From contig JAJRRJ010000216.1 in assembly GCA_024279575.1 (NCBI GenBank), positions 1 through 5,823 on the forward strand: 5,823 bases of DNA, written 5' to 3'. Shown one piece after another: positions 5,805 through 5,823 of this stretch (within the stretch, counting starts at the first letter, position 1; each line of letters begins with the position of its first letter). This DNA comes from Alphaproteobacteria bacterium (GTDB lineage: Bacteria; Pseudomonadota; Alphaproteobacteria; Rhizobiales; Devosiaceae). Under the pieces are notes generated by a model. It was not told the DNA's origin and searched no databases. It saw nothing but the letters and a program-made list of their open reading frames with translations. Made by a program: the position numbers and the translations under genes.

Positions 5805-5823
5805 CTGGATTGCCGCGCGCCTT
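5805..5823 (-). repeat. partial second repeat copy in opposite orientation, cut by the window end
   Basis: CTGGATTGCCGCGCGCCTT, read on the opposite strand, ends GGCAATCCAG, the right-arm motif of the same repeat class. It pairs with GGCAACCCAG at 5772-5781 in 9 of 10 positions across a 23-nt loop. It runs off the window, so its left arm is not visible. Confidence 0.4.

Overview
The window looks like chromosomal DNA of a facultatively anaerobic alphaproteobacterium, possibly a marine Rhodobacterales or Hyphomicrobiales type. That placement rests on overall protein flavour, moderate GC content and an FNR/FnrL-type operator, so it is an inference. No mobile element, CRISPR array, tRNA or rRNA was seen.

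Left part (1-2956, + strand): the tail of a probable NAD(P)-binding dehydrogenase is followed by a three-gene cluster, ubiT-ubiU-ubiV. In other proteobacteria these genes carry out O2-independent hydroxylation in ubiquinone synthesis. UbiT is an SCP2-domain lipid-binding accessory protein. UbiU and UbiV are U32-family Fe-S proteins that form a heterodimer. A near-perfect FNR box (TTGAT-N4-GTCAA) lies in front of ubiT, with a good -10 hexamer downstream. The box is centred 41.5 bp before the ubiT start codon, which is the classic activating position if transcription begins at or next to the ATG. This predicts anaerobic induction of the operon and possibly a leaderless ubiT message. UbiV keeps all four expected cluster cysteines. 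UbiU appears to lack the first of its four and carries an unusual CxxC pair nearby.

Middle (2966-4105, - strand): a secreted serine hydrolase of the class C beta-lactamase/penicillin-binding-protein fold, convergent with ubiV with only 9 bp between the stop codons.

Right part (about 4247-5698, + strand): a prokaryotic ionotropic glutamate receptor-like protein (periplasmic ligand-binding lobes split by a pore module) is followed by a small HlyU-family protein. The channel module is clear, but the place where K+ channels have TVGYGD reads MGGFEN, so the receptor may not be K+-selective. Its start codon is uncertain. The last ~100 bp carries degenerate inverted motifs resembling the dispersed 'TCRTTGCGAG...GGCAATCCAG' type of intergenic repeat.

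The ubiTUV genes form one functional unit. The remaining three genes show no evident functional link to it or to each other.
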